64,000 nucleotides of DNA, taken from Cellulosimicrobium cellulans (GTDB lineage: Bacteria > Actinomycetota > Actinomycetes > Actinomycetales > Cellulomonadaceae). Each line of letters opens with the position of its first letter. The first letter of the stretch is position 1. The notes beneath the pieces are model-generated. The model was not told the DNA's origin. It ran no database searches and saw only the letters and a program-made list of their open reading frames with translations. A program made the translations under genes and the position numbers. This document shows, piece by piece, positions 32,419-41,178 of the stretch. Location of the stretch: positions 62,001 through 126,000 of the forward strand of contig NZ_BJNZ01000011.1 of the NCBI RefSeq assembly GCF_006539945.1, given 5' to 3'.

Positions 32419-34308
32419 ATGACCGAGCGGACCGGCCAGACCGAGAGGTCGGAAGAGCGTCCGACGACGCCGACGGGCTACCGCCCCGAGGGCATCGACG
32501 ACGCGTTCTCCGCGGGCGACGGCCCGGGGGACCGAACGCCGTCGGGTGGCGAGGGCGGCACGGGAGGCGACGGCGGCCCGGCGCTCCCGAGGCTCGGCTG
32601 GCGCGGCACGCTGCGGTGGACCTGGCGCCAGCTCACGAGCATGCGCGTCGCGCTCATGCTCCTCATGCTGCTCGCGGTCGCGGCGGTGCCCGGCTCCGTC
32701 CTGCCGCAGCGCCCGCAGGACCCGGCGGCCGTGCTGCGCTACCTCCAGGAGAACCCGACGACGGGGGAGTGGCTCGACCGGCTCGGCTTCTTCGACGTCT
32801 ACGCCTCGGTGTGGTTCTCGGCCATCTACATCCTGCTGTTCGTCTCGCTCGTCGGGTGCATCCTGCCGCGCACGAAGGCGCACTGGCAGGCGCTGCGCAC
32901 ACGACCCCCGCGCACGCCGCGACGCTTCGACCGCTTCCCGGCGCAGGCGCGCGCCGTCACCGACGCGTCGCCGGACGACGTCGTCGCGGCGGCGAGCACC
33001 CACCTGCGCGGCCGGCTGCGCTGGCTGCCGACGTTCCGCGTGGACACGGACGCCGAGGAGGCCGCCCCGGCGCGGGGCCGCGCCGCCGCGCGGCCTGCGG
33101 CACGCACGGTGTCCGCCGAGCGGGGCTACGTGCGCGAGACCGGCAACCTGCTGTTCCACCTGTCGCTCGTCGGCCTCCTGGTCGCCGTCGCGACGGGCCA
33201 GCTCCTGCACTACCGCGGCCAGGCGATCGTCACGGAGGGCCGCGGGTTCGCGAACGCGGTCGTCGACTACGACACGTTCGAGAACGGCGCGTGGTTCCGG
33301 CCGTCGTCGCTCGTGCCGTTCTCGATGACGCTCGACGCGTTCGAGTCGGAGTTCGCCCAGGACTCCGTCGCGTTCGCGCAGTCGCGCGACTTCACCGCGA
33401 CGGTCACCGTGCGCGACCCCGACGGCACGACCCACGAGGAGACCATCAAGGTCAACCACCCGCTCACCGCGGGGGGCGCCAAGATCTACCTCCAGGGCAA
33501 CGGGTTCGCGCCCGAGGTCACGGTGCACGACGCCGACGGCGAGGTCGCGTTCTCCGGCCGGGTGCCGTTCCTGCCCGAGGACACGATGTACACCTCGCGC
33601 GGCGTCATCAAGGTGCCCGACGTGTCCTCCGGCCTCGACCAGGTCGGCCTCGTCGGGTACTTCCTCCCGACGGCCCAGCTCAGCGAGGACGGCGAGACCG
33701 CGGCGTCGGTGTACCCGCAGCCGATCAACCCGCTGCTCGTGCTCGAGGTCTACCGCGGCGACCTCGGCCTCGACGAGGGCCTGCCGCAGAACGTCTACCG
33801 CCTCGACACCGACGACCTCACGCCGTCGGTCGACGAGGACGGCGAGCGCGTGAAGCTGCTCGTCGCGCCGGGCGAGACGGTCGACCTGCCCGACGGCCTC
33901 GGCACGATCACGTTCGACTCGCTGCCGCGCTACGTCGCGCTCGACCTGCGCCACGACCCGTCGCTCACGTGGGTGCTCGTGTTCGCGCTCGGCGCGCTCA
34001 CGGGGCTCGCCGTCTCGCTGTTCACCCCGCGCCGCCGCGTGTGGGTGCGCGCGTGGCGCGAGGAGGTGCCCGGGACGGACGACGACGCGCCGCGCGAGCG
34101 CACCGTCGTCGCCGTCGCGGGCCTCGCCCGCGGGGACGACGCCGGCCTCCAGGGCGAGGTCGACTCGCTTCTCGCCGCGCTCCCGGGCGTGGCACCATCG
34201 GGTGAGGGTGACCTCACCTCGTCGCCGGGACGCGCACCGGCCGACCGCACCCGCTCCACCGCGCGTCCCGTACAGGACCCGACCGCGCGACCGCGCACGA
34301 AAGGCTGA
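32419..34308 (+). CDS. resB: ResB-like subunit of the system II cytochrome c synthase
   Basis: 629 residues, beginning 1 bp after the ccdA stop. A polar ~55-residue N-terminus (Gly-rich GGEGGTGGDGG) precedes helices at ~75-100 (MRVALMLLMLLAVAAVPGSV), ~135-155, ~240-260 and a last one at ~515-540. A large extracytoplasmic region lies between them. The C-terminal ~90 residues are cytoplasmic and disordered. With CcsB it ligates heme to CXXCH apocytochromes on the outer face. It fits the ResB family throughout. Confidence 0.9.
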   Translation: MTERTGQTERSEERPTTPTGYRPEGIDDAFSAGDGPGDRTPSGGEGGTGGDGGPALPRLGWRGTLRWTWRQLTSMRVALMLLMLLAVAAVPGSVLPQRPQDPAAVLRYLQENPTTGEWLDRLGFFDVYASVWFSAIYILLFVSLVGCILPRTKAHWQALRTRPPRTPRRFDRFPAQARAVTDASPDDVVAAASTHLRGRLRWLPTFRVDTDAEEAAPARGRAAARPAARTVSAERGYVRETGNLLFHLSLVGLLVAVATGQLLHYRGQAIVTEGRGFANAVVDYDTFENGAWFRPSSLVPFSMTLDAFESEFAQDSVAFAQSRDFTATVTVRDPDGTTHEETIKVNHPLTAGGAKIYLQGNGFAPEVTVHDADGEVAFSGRVPFLPEDTMYTSRGVIKVPDVSSGLDQVGLVGYFLPTAQLSEDGETAASVYPQPINPLLVLEVYRGDLGLDEGLPQNVYRLDTDDLTPSVDEDGERVKLLVAPGETVDLPDGLGTITFDSLPRYVALDLRHDPSLTWVLVFALGALTGLAVSLFTPRRRVWVRAWREEVPGTDDDAPRERTVVAVAGLARGDDAGLQGEVDSLLAALPGVAPSGEGDLTSSPGRAPADRTRSTARPVQDPTARPRTKG

Positions 34309-34311
34309 CCG

Positions 34312-35331
34312 ATGACCGTAGCCGAGCTGAGCCAGGACCTCGTCTGGGCCGCTGCGACTGCCCTGACCGTCGCGCTCGTCGCGTTCGCGATCGACCTCGC
34401 GCGGCTCGCGGGCCGCGCCGACGACGAGCGGGCCGAGGCGCGGGCCGACGCGAAGGCGCCCGGCGCGGAGGTGCTCGCGGGCGCGGGCGCGCCCGTCTCG
34501 CCGTACGGCCCGGACGCGCCGGACGCCGTCGACGCCGCACCCGTCGCCGCGCCCGAGCCGTCGCGCAAGGCCGCCAACATCGGGATCTCGCTCACGTGGC
34601 TCGGGACGGCGCTGCTGCTCGTCGCGATCGTCACGCGCGGCATCGCCGCGGGGCGCGCGCCGTGGGCCAACATGTACGAGTTCACGCTCGTCGGCTCCTT
34701 CGTGGCCCTCGCGGTGTTCCTCGGCGTCTCCCTCAAGCGCGACGTGCGCTTCCTCGGGTCGTTCGTGACCGGCCTCGCGGTGCTCTTCGTCGTGCTCGCG
34801 CAGAACGCGTTCTTCGTCGCCGCGACCGGCGTGCAGCCCGCGCTCCAGTCCTACTGGCTCGTCATCCACGTGGGCGTCGCGATCATCGCGACGGGCATCT
34901 TCACCGTCGCGTTCGTCACGTCGGTGCTCCAGCTCCTGCGCGACTCGCGCGACTCCGGGAACGCGTTCCTCGGCGCGCGCGGCTGGCGCTGGCTCGACTC
35001 GACGCCGGGGCCGCTCCAGCTCGAGGCGCTGAGCTTCCGCCTCAACGCGGTCGCGTTCGTGCTGTGGACGTTCACCATCATCGGCGGCGCGATCTGGGCC
35101 GAGCACGCGTGGGGCCGCTACTGGGGCTGGGACCCCAAGGAGGTCTGGAGCTTCGTCGTCTGGATCGTGTACGCGGCGTACCTGCACGCCCGCACGACCC
35201 GCGGCTGGTCCGGGCGCCGGGCGGCGTACTTCGTGATCGTCGGCTACGCGTGCGTGCTGTTCAACTTCACGGGCGTGAACCTGCTGTTCAACGGCAAGCA
35301 CTCGTACTCGGGCCTCACCCCGGGCGACTGA
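34312..35331 (+). CDS. ccsB: CcsB/ResC heme-handling subunit of cytochrome c synthase
   Basis: 339 residues. About eight membrane helices and the tryptophan-rich heme motif WGRYWGWDPKEVWSF, flanked by conserved histidines (VIHVGVAI, AEHAWG, and GKHSYSGL near the end). It brings heme across the membrane and presents it to ResB. Last gene of the resA-ccdA-resB-ccsB run. Confidence 0.92.
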   Translation: MTVAELSQDLVWAAATALTVALVAFAIDLARLAGRADDERAEARADAKAPGAEVLAGAGAPVSPYGPDAPDAVDAAPVAAPEPSRKAANIGISLTWLGTALLLVAIVTRGIAAGRAPWANMYEFTLVGSFVALAVFLGVSLKRDVRFLGSFVTGLAVLFVVLAQNAFFVAATGVQPALQSYWLVIHVGVAIIATGIFTVAFVTSVLQLLRDSRDSGNAFLGARGWRWLDSTPGPLQLEALSFRLNAVAFVLWTFTIIGGAIWAEHAWGRYWGWDPKEVWSFVVWIVYAAYLHARTTRGWSGRRAAYFVIVGYACVLFNFTGVNLLFNGKHSYSGLTPGD

Positions 35332-35354
35332 CCCGGTCCGACGTCGAGCCTCAC

Positions 35355-35482
35355 CGAGCGCTGCGTCCCCGCGCGACCGCTGCGTCCAGACACGCAGCGC
35401 TCGACCGCGGACGCAGCGCTCGACCGCGGACGCAGCGCTCGACCGCGGGCGCAGCGCTCGACGGCGGACGCAGCGCTCGACC
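35355..35482. repeat. 19 bp tandem repeat with inverted copies at one end
   Basis: Unit CGCAGCGCTCGACCGCGGA is repeated with a strict 19 bp period from 35393, 35412, 35431, 35450 and 35469 (4.7 copies, few differences). Two inverted copies, CGAGCGCTGCGTCC (35355) and CGACCGCTGCGTCC (35374), lie just before, so the block can fold back on itself. It fills the gap between ccsB and the convergent next gene and may act as a terminator. Confidence 0.9.
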
Positions 35483-35499
35483 TGCGCGCGGTGGGTCGG

Positions 35500-35970
35500 T
35501 CAGCGGGCGGTGTCGTCACCGTCGTCGGAGCCGTTGCTCGCCCCGGGACGCCGTGCGTCGCCCTCGTCCTCGGTCCGGGCGTCCTCCGTCGAGTCCGCGG
35601 CCGTCGGGGGAGCGTCCTCCGTCGCGGGTGAGGGCGCCTCGTCCCGCGCCTGGCGCCGCTGCTGCTGCTCGAGCCGCCAGAGGAACTCCGGGTCGTCGTC
35701 GGGCGCGACGGGGGCGTTGCGACGCCGGCGCGTGCCGCCGCTCGACGAGCCGCTCGAGGGGCGCCCGCCCGCGTACCGCGAGCCCGAGCGCGACGCGGAG
35801 CGCTTGACGAGGATCCACGCGATGGGGCCGAGGAACGGCAGCAGGATGATGAGGACGATCCACAGCCCCTTGGGGATGCCGCCGCGCTCCTCCTCGTCGC
35901 TCGAGGCGAGGTCGACGAGCGCGTAGACCGCGAGGCCGACGGCGATGAGGGGGAGCAGCACGCGAAGCAT
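35500..35970 (-). CDS. Small membrane protein with PLDc_N domain
   Basis: 156 residues. A first hydrophobic segment (LLPLIAVGLAVYALVDLA) is followed by the PLDc_N-type motif GIPKGLWIVLIILLPFLGPI and WILVKR. The remaining ~90 residues are charged and low in complexity. Function unknown; such proteins occur widely in actinobacteria. Divergent from the DUF4229 gene. Confidence 0.8.
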   Translation of the reverse strand: MLRVLLPLIAVGLAVYALVDLASSDEEERGGIPKGLWIVLIILLPFLGPIAWILVKRSASRSGSRYAGGRPSSGSSSGGTRRRRNAPVAPDDDPEFLWRLEQQQRRQARDEAPSPATEDAPPTAADSTEDARTEDEGDARRPGASNGSDDGDDTAR

Positions 35971-36001
35971 GGCTCCAGCCTACGGGCCGTACCCTGGAGT
36001 C

Positions 36002-36340
36002 GTGCCTGTCGTCGTCTACTCGGTCCTGCGTCTGCTGCTCTTCGCCGCCGCGCTGGGCGTGCTCTGGTTCGCCGGCCTCCGGGGCTGGCTGCTCGTCCTC
36101 GTCGCCGCGGTCGTCGCGCTCATGCTGTCGTACCTGACCCTGCGCAAGCCCCGCGAGGCCGCCTCGCGCTATCTCGCCGCGCGGGCCGAGCACCGCACGC
36201 GCACGGGCGAGCGGTTCTCGCGCGAGATCGAGGACGACGCGGCGGCCGAGGACGCGGCCCTCGACCGCGAGGAGAACGCCGCCGCGCCGGGCACGGACCC
36301 GGCGCCGACCGAGCAGCCCGGGACGTCGTCGGCCCGCTGA
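36002..36340 (+). CDS. DUF4229-type small membrane protein
   Basis: 112 residues from a GTG at 36002. Two membrane helices (VLRLLLFAAALGVLWFAG and GWLLVLVAAVVALMLSY), followed by the conserved YLTLRKPREAAS and an acidic tail. It matches the actinobacterial DUF4229 family commonly found beside menaquinone genes. Role unknown. Its end converges on menA. Confidence 0.78.
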   Translation: MPVVVYSVLRLLLFAAALGVLWFAGLRGWLLVLVAAVVALMLSYLTLRKPREAASRYLAARAEHRTRTGERFSREIEDDAAAEDAALDREENAAAPGTDPAPTEQPGTSSAR

Positions 36341-36367
36341 GCCGCCGGGACCGCGGCCTGCCGACGC

Positions 36368-37237
36368 TCAGAGCGCGAGCCCGACCCCCAGCAGCACGCC
36401 GTACGCGAGCTCGAACAACCCGGTCCCGGCCAGCACCGGCACGAGGAGCGGCCCGCGCGCACCCGCGATCACCGGGAGCGTGAGGAGCACGGCCGGCAGC
36501 AGGAGGACCAGGGTGCCGAGCGCCCAGGGCGACGCGAACGCGCACACGACCGCCAGCAGCAGCGGGACCCAGATCATCGCGACGTAGGCCCGGCGGGCAC
36601 GGAAGTCGCCGAGCCGGACCGCGAGCGTGCGCTTGCCCGCGACGACGTCGGTCGGGATGTCGCGGATGTTGTTCACCATGAGGATGGCGCACGCGAGCAG
36701 CCCCACCGCGACCGCGGCGACGGCCGACGGCCACGTGACCACGCCCGCCTGCGTGTAGGTGGTGCCGAGCGTGGCGACCAGGCCGAAGAAGACGAAGACC
36801 CCGACCTCGCCCAGGCCCCGGTAGCCGTACGGGTTGCGGCCGCCCGTGTAGTACCAGCCCGCGAGGATCGCGAGCGCGCCCACGGCGATCAGCCACCAGT
36901 GGCCGGTCACCGCGCAGAGCACGAGCCCGAGCACGGCGGCGACGCCGAAAGCGCCGAACGCCGCGGCGCGCACCTGCCCGGGTCGCGCGGCGCCGGTCGC
37001 GGTGAGCCGCATGGGGCCGACGCGGTCGAGGTCGGTGCCGCGCACGCCGTCGGAGTAGTCGTTCGCGTAGTTCACGCCCACCTGGAGCGCGAGCGCGACG
37101 CCGAGGGCGAGCAGCGCGGGCCAGAAGGCGAAGCCGTCCACCTGGGCCGCGGCGCCGGAACCGACGATGACGGGCGTCGCGGCGGCGGGAAGGGTGCGCG
37201 GGCGCGCGCCCGCGACCCACTCGGTGGTGCTGGCCAT
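36368..37237 (-). CDS. menA: 1,4-dihydroxy-2-naphthoate polyprenyltransferase
   Basis: 289 residues; the ATG at 37237 follows GGAG. UbiA-family membrane prenyltransferase with the two Asp-rich sites NYANDYSDGVRGTD and NNIRDIPTD that bind Mg-polyprenyl diphosphate. It joins the isoprenoid tail to DHNA, giving demethylmenaquinone. It is 53 bp downstream of menE on the same strand. Confidence 0.93.
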   Translation of the reverse strand: MASTTEWVAGARPRTLPAAATPVIVGSGAAAQVDGFAFWPALLALGVALALQVGVNYANDYSDGVRGTDLDRVGPMRLTATGAARPGQVRAAAFGAFGVAAVLGLVLCAVTGHWWLIAVGALAILAGWYYTGGRNPYGYRGLGEVGVFVFFGLVATLGTTYTQAGVVTWPSAVAAVAVGLLACAILMVNNIRDIPTDVVAGKRTLAVRLGDFRARRAYVAMIWVPLLLAVVCAFASPWALGTLVLLLPAVLLTLPVIAGARGPLLVPVLAGTGLFELAYGVLLGVGLAL

Positions 37238-37290
37238 GGTGCTCCGTCTCGGTCGTGCGGGTCGTGCAGGCTGGTGGGGCCGCGGGCGGC

Positions 37291-38568
37291 TCAACCGGGG
37301 CGGGCCTGGAGGTGCCCGACGGCGAGCCGCGCCACCGCGGCGCGGTCCACCTTGCCGGGCCCGCGGCGCGGAAGCTCCGCGACGACGAGCACGTGACGCG
37401 GTGCGGCCGCCCGCTCCAGCCTATCCGCGACGTGGTCCCGGACCGTGGCGACGAGCGCGGCCGGAGCGTCCGCGACCCCGGTCCCGGTCCCGGGGCCGGG
37501 GCCGGGGCCGGGGGCCGAGCCGGGAGCGGCGGGCGCGGCCGTCGTGACGACCGCGACGACCTCCTGCCCCCACTCCGGGTGCGGCACGCCGACGACGCAC
37601 GCCTCGCCCACGCCGTCGACCTCGGCGACCAGGGCCTCGACCGCGGCCGGAGCGACGTTGACGCCGCCCGAGACGACGACGTCGTCCGCCCGGCCGAGCA
37701 CGGTGAGCGAGGGCCCGCCCGGCGCCCCGTCGAGCCGGCCGAGGTCGCTGGTGCGGAACCAGCGCGTGCCGTCGTCGTCGGTGCGGAACGCGTGCGCGGT
37801 CGCGGCCGGGTCGCCGAGGTAGCCGTCGGCGAGGAACGGTCCGGAGAGCTCGACGACGCCCGTGGCGCCGCCCGGCCCGTCCGTGGGCGTGGGCTGTGCG
37901 AGGCGCACGCGCGCGCCCGCGAGCGGGACGCCGTCGTACACGCACCCGCCGCTCGTCTCCGTCATGCCGTACGTGGTCACGACGCGCGCGCCGGCCGCCC
38001 GCGCGCGGCGCAGCAGCGCGGGAGGCGCGGCGGCACCGCCGAGCAGGACCGCGTCGAGGGCGCGGAGCGCGTCGAGTCCCGCGCCGCCGCCGTCGGAGCC
38101 CGCGTCCGCCGCGGCGAGGAGGCGGTGGAGCTGCGTGGGGACGAGCGAGACGTACCGGCGCTCGGCGCTCGGCGCCCGGGCGACGAGCGCGGCGAAGCCG
38201 GCCGGGGTGAACGGCTCGTCCTCCGGCGCGACCGTGAGGCCCCGCTCGGCCGCGTGCGCGCGGGCGACCACCTGCACGCCCGCGACGTGCGTCGCGGGCA
38301 GCGTGAGGAGCCAGTGCCCGGGTCCGCCCAGCCGCTCGTGCGTCGCGGCGCCCGAGGCGCGCAGCGCCGCCGCGGACAGCACGACCTCGCGCGGCGCGCC
38401 TGTCGAGCCCGACGTGCGCAGGACGAGCGCGGCGCCCGGTGGCACGTCGACGTGCCCGGGCCGGGGGAGCGGCGGGACGGGCGCCACCGGGGGACCGGCG
38501 CCGTCGAGCGCGGCGCCGACCGCCGCGACCAGGGCGTCGAGATCGGCGGGGACGACGGCGCGGTTCAC
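37291..38568 (-). CDS. menE: o-Succinylbenzoate-CoA ligase (AMP-forming)
   Basis: 425 residues from a GTG at 38568, rather short for an adenylate-forming enzyme, as usual for actinobacterial MenE. Core motifs: P-loop LRTSGSTGAPREVVL, A5 YGMTETSGG, A7 TSDLGR, A8 GRADDVVVSGGVNV and the catalytic Lys in GPGKVDR. A Pro/Gly run (SAPGPGPGPGTGTG) is inserted in the C-terminal subdomain. It activates o-succinylbenzoate for MenB. Confidence 0.88.
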   Translation of the reverse strand: MNRAVVPADLDALVAAVGAALDGAGPPVAPVPPLPRPGHVDVPPGAALVLRTSGSTGAPREVVLSAAALRASGAATHERLGGPGHWLLTLPATHVAGVQVVARAHAAERGLTVAPEDEPFTPAGFAALVARAPSAERRYVSLVPTQLHRLLAAADAGSDGGGAGLDALRALDAVLLGGAAAPPALLRRARAAGARVVTTYGMTETSGGCVYDGVPLAGARVRLAQPTPTDGPGGATGVVELSGPFLADGYLGDPAATAHAFRTDDDGTRWFRTSDLGRLDGAPGGPSLTVLGRADDVVVSGGVNVAPAAVEALVAEVDGVGEACVVGVPHPEWGQEVVAVVTTAAPAAPGSAPGPGPGPGTGTGVADAPAALVATVRDHVADRLERAAAPRHVLVVAELPRRGPGKVDRAAVARLAVGHLQARPG

Positions 38569-38666
38569 CGGATCAGCGTAGGCCGGGCCGTAGGGTGACC
38601 GGGAAGCGCGCGTCCGTCGCAGGGGCAGAGCCAGGACCGGGTCCTGGACCGACGGGAAGGTCGAGG

Positions 38667-39743
38667 ATGACGAGGACGGGACGAGGACCCGGTGCGGTCC
38701 GGGCGGGGCTGGTGGTCGCGCTCGCCGTGGCGTCGGTCCTGCTCGCGGGGTGCGGCGGCGAGCCGGCCGCGCCCACGACGGAGACCGTCGACGCGGACGT
38801 GTCCGCGGACAAGGGGGCACCGCCGACGCCGGACGTGCCGCTCGTCTGGCCGCTGACCGGCATCGAGGCCGAGGAGGTCGCGGACCGCCCGGCGCTCGCG
38901 GTGAAGATCGAGAACGCACCCCAGGCGCGCCCGCAGACCGGCCTCGAGCAGGCCGACGTCGTGTGGGAGGAGGTCGTCGAGGGCGGCATCACGCGCTTCG
39001 TCGCGGTCTACCACTCGCAGGTCCCCGAGAGCGTGGGGCCGGTGCGCTCGGTCCGGCCGATGGACCCGGCGATCGTCGGCCCGCTGCACGGGATCCTCGC
39101 GTACACCGGCGGGCAGCAGCCGTTCATCGATGCCGTGCGCGCGGCGGGGGTCCAGTCGGTCGTCATGGACGAGGGTGACGACGGGTTCACCACGACCCGC
39201 GCGCGCCGTGCGCCGCACAACGTGTACGGCAGCCCGGAGGAGCTCTGGGCCCAGGCGGACGACGACCGCACCGCGCCCCCGCCCGCCCAGCTCGTCTTCG
39301 CCCGGGAGCCGGGGACCGGCACGGCCACCGTGGCGGGCAGCGCCGCGAACCGGATCGACGTGCGGCTCACGTTCGCGAGCAGCGCGGTGTGGGAGTGGAA
39401 CGCGGACGAGGGTCGCTACGTGCGCAGCGAGGGCGACGCTCCTGCCGTGTCGTCGGACGAGGTGCGGCTCTCGGCGACGAACGTCGTGCTGCTGTCCGCG
39501 CCGATGGAGGACACGGCGTTCAAGGACCCGGCGGGGGTGCCCGTCCCGGAGACGAAGCTCGTGGGGACCGGCGAGGGCGTCGTCGCGAGCGGCGGCAAGC
39601 AGGTACCGGTGACGTGGTCCAAGGAGACGGTCGAGTCCCCGGTGGTGCTCACCGGGGCGGACGGGAAGCCGGTCGAGCTCGAGCCCGGCGCCTCCTGGAT
39701 CGAGCTCGTGCCGACCGGGTCGGGGAGCTGGGAGATCGGCTGA
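38667..39743 (+). CDS. DUF3048-domain lipoprotein (YerB-like)
   Basis: 358 residues; the ATG at 38667 follows GTCGAGG. Lipoprotein signal with lipobox LLAGC. The first DUF3048 half shows LAVKIENAPQARPQTGLEQAD and SVGPVRSVRP, and the second half the C-terminal beta domain (VTWSKETVESPVVL, then PGASWIELVP). Outer-membrane-face protein of unknown function, related to Bacillus YerB. It is divergent from menE. Confidence 0.85.
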   Translation: MTRTGRGPGAVRAGLVVALAVASVLLAGCGGEPAAPTTETVDADVSADKGAPPTPDVPLVWPLTGIEAEEVADRPALAVKIENAPQARPQTGLEQADVVWEEVVEGGITRFVAVYHSQVPESVGPVRSVRPMDPAIVGPLHGILAYTGGQQPFIDAVRAAGVQSVVMDEGDDGFTTTRARRAPHNVYGSPEELWAQADDDRTAPPPAQLVFAREPGTGTATVAGSAANRIDVRLTFASSAVWEWNADEGRYVRSEGDAPAVSSDEVRLSATNVVLLSAPMEDTAFKDPAGVPVPETKLVGTGEGVVASGGKQVPVTWSKETVESPVVLTGADGKPVELEPGASWIELVPTGSGSWEIG

Positions 39744-39882
39744 GCACCCCTCTCGCCCGGCGGTGGTCTCCGGGGTCCTCCCCACGGCGTACGACCGCTC
39801 CGCCCCGAGGGGGACCGGCGGACAGCCAGGTCGAGCCGCGGGGCCGACGCGGTGACGAGGCCCCGCGCGGCACCGTGGAGTC

Positions 39883-40140
39883 ATGGCAACCGTCGTCCCG
39901 CACCCCGTCCACCCGTCCCAGCCCGGCACCCCCGGTGAGGGAGCCGCGCAGCGCTCGACCGAGGGCCAGCTCCCGCCGTCCTACGCGCCGCGCACGCCGC
40001 GCGACGACGAGCCCGGCGCCGCCCGCTCCGCCGCGCCCGTCGCGATCTCGGTCGGGCTCCTGTTCGGCCTCGCCGTCGCCGCGGCGTTCGTCGGCCGCGG
40101 CCTCATCGAGATGCTGACGAGCCTCGTCGCCGGCTCCTGA
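39883..40140 (+). CDS. Small single-pass membrane protein of unknown function
   Basis: 85 residues: a Pro/Ser/Thr-rich hydrophilic half, then one membrane helix (VAISVGLLFGLAVAAAFVG) near the C-terminus. No family recognised. A 16 bp match to the 19 bp repeat of 35.4 kb (CGCAGCGCTCGACCGA) lies inside the coding sequence at 39947-39962. Its 3' end converges on menB with 9 bp between. Confidence 0.6.
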   Translation: MATVVPHPVHPSQPGTPGEGAAQRSTEGQLPPSYAPRTPRDDEPGAARSAAPVAISVGLLFGLAVAAAFVGRGLIEMLTSLVAGS

Positions 40141-40149
40141 CCCGCCGGG

Positions 40150-41178
40150 TCAGAACGCGTAGCCGAACCGGCCCCAGTCCGGGTCGCGCCGCTCCAGGAA
40201 CGCGTCGCGCCCCTCCACGGCCTCGTCGGTCATGTAGGCGAGCCGCGTCGCCTCGCCCGCGAAGACCTGCTGGCCCATGAGCCCGTCGTCCGCGAGGTTG
40301 AACGCGAACTTGAGCATCCGGATCGCCTGCGGCGACTTCGACGCGATCGTGCGCGCGTAGTCGATCGCCAGCGCCTCGAGGTCCGCGTGGTCCGCGACCT
40401 CGTTCACCGCCCCCCACTCGTACGCGTCCTGCGCCGAGTACTCCCGCGCGAGGAAGAAGATCTCCCGCGCCCGCTTCTGCCCCACCTGCCGCGCCAGGTA
40501 CGCGGAGCCGTAGCCGCCGTCGAACGAGCCGACGTTCGCGTCGGTCTGCTTGAACCGCGCGTGCTCGCGGCTCGCGATCGACAGGTCCGCGACGACGTGC
40601 AGCGAGTGCCCGCCGCCCGCCGCCCACCCGTTGACGACCGCGACCACGACCTTGGGCATCGTCCGGATGAGCCGCTGCACCTCGAGGATGTGCAGGCGCC
40701 CCGCGCGGGCCGGGTCCACCGCGTCGCGCGTGTGCACGTCGCCGCCGCCGTCGGGCGCGGTCGTGTACTGGTAGCCCGAGCGCCCACGGATCCGCTGGTC
40801 GCCCCCGGAGCAGAACGCCCACCCGCCGTCCTTGGGGGAGGGGCCGTTGCCCGTGAGGAGCACCGTCCCCACGTCGGACGTCATGCGCGCGTGGTCGAGC
40901 ACGCGGTACAGCTCGTCCACGGTGTGGGGGCGGAACGCGTTGCGCACCTCCGGGCGGTCGAACGCGACGCGCACCACGGGCAGGTCGCGCACGACGGTGC
41001 CGTCCGTGTCGCGCTCCACGCCCCGGTGGTACGTGACGTCGGTCAGCTCCTCGAACCCGGCGACGTCGCGCCACGCGCCCGGGTCGAACGTCTCGGACAC
41101 CTGGCGGGGGAGCGCGTGCGCGCGGCGGTCGTCGGCGGGGACGGCGGAGGGGGGTTCGGAGCTGCTCACGGTCGTCAC
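40150..41178 (-). CDS. menB: 1,4-Dihydroxy-2-naphthoyl-CoA synthase
   Basis: 342 residues if started at GTG 41178, which overlaps the upstream stop by 4 bp (GTGA) and suggests coupling; GTG 41169 is the alternative. Crotonase fold with oxyanion-hole regions FCSGGDQRIRG and VNGWAAGGGHSLH, the MenB-specific TDANVGSFDGGYGSA and the active-site loop region FFLAREYSAQDA. It closes the second ring of the naphthoquinone. The N-terminal ~30 residues are extra. Confidence 0.92.
   Translation of the reverse strand: MTTVSSSEPPSAVPADDRRAHALPRQVSETFDPGAWRDVAGFEELTDVTYHRGVERDTDGTVVRDLPVVRVAFDRPEVRNAFRPHTVDELYRVLDHARMTSDVGTVLLTGNGPSPKDGGWAFCSGGDQRIRGRSGYQYTTAPDGGGDVHTRDAVDPARAGRLHILEVQRLIRTMPKVVVAVVNGWAAGGGHSLHVVADLSIASREHARFKQTDANVGSFDGGYGSAYLARQVGQKRAREIFFLAREYSAQDAYEWGAVNEVADHADLEALAIDYARTIASKSPQAIRMLKFAFNLADDGLMGQQVFAGEATRLAYMTDEAVEGRDAFLERRDPDWGRFGYAF

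Noticed and set aside
35355-35482. Possible CRISPR or origin-type iteron block
   Set aside because: 19 bp units are contiguous with no spacers, GC-rich, without DnaA-like boxes or a replication gene, and lie between two convergent genes.
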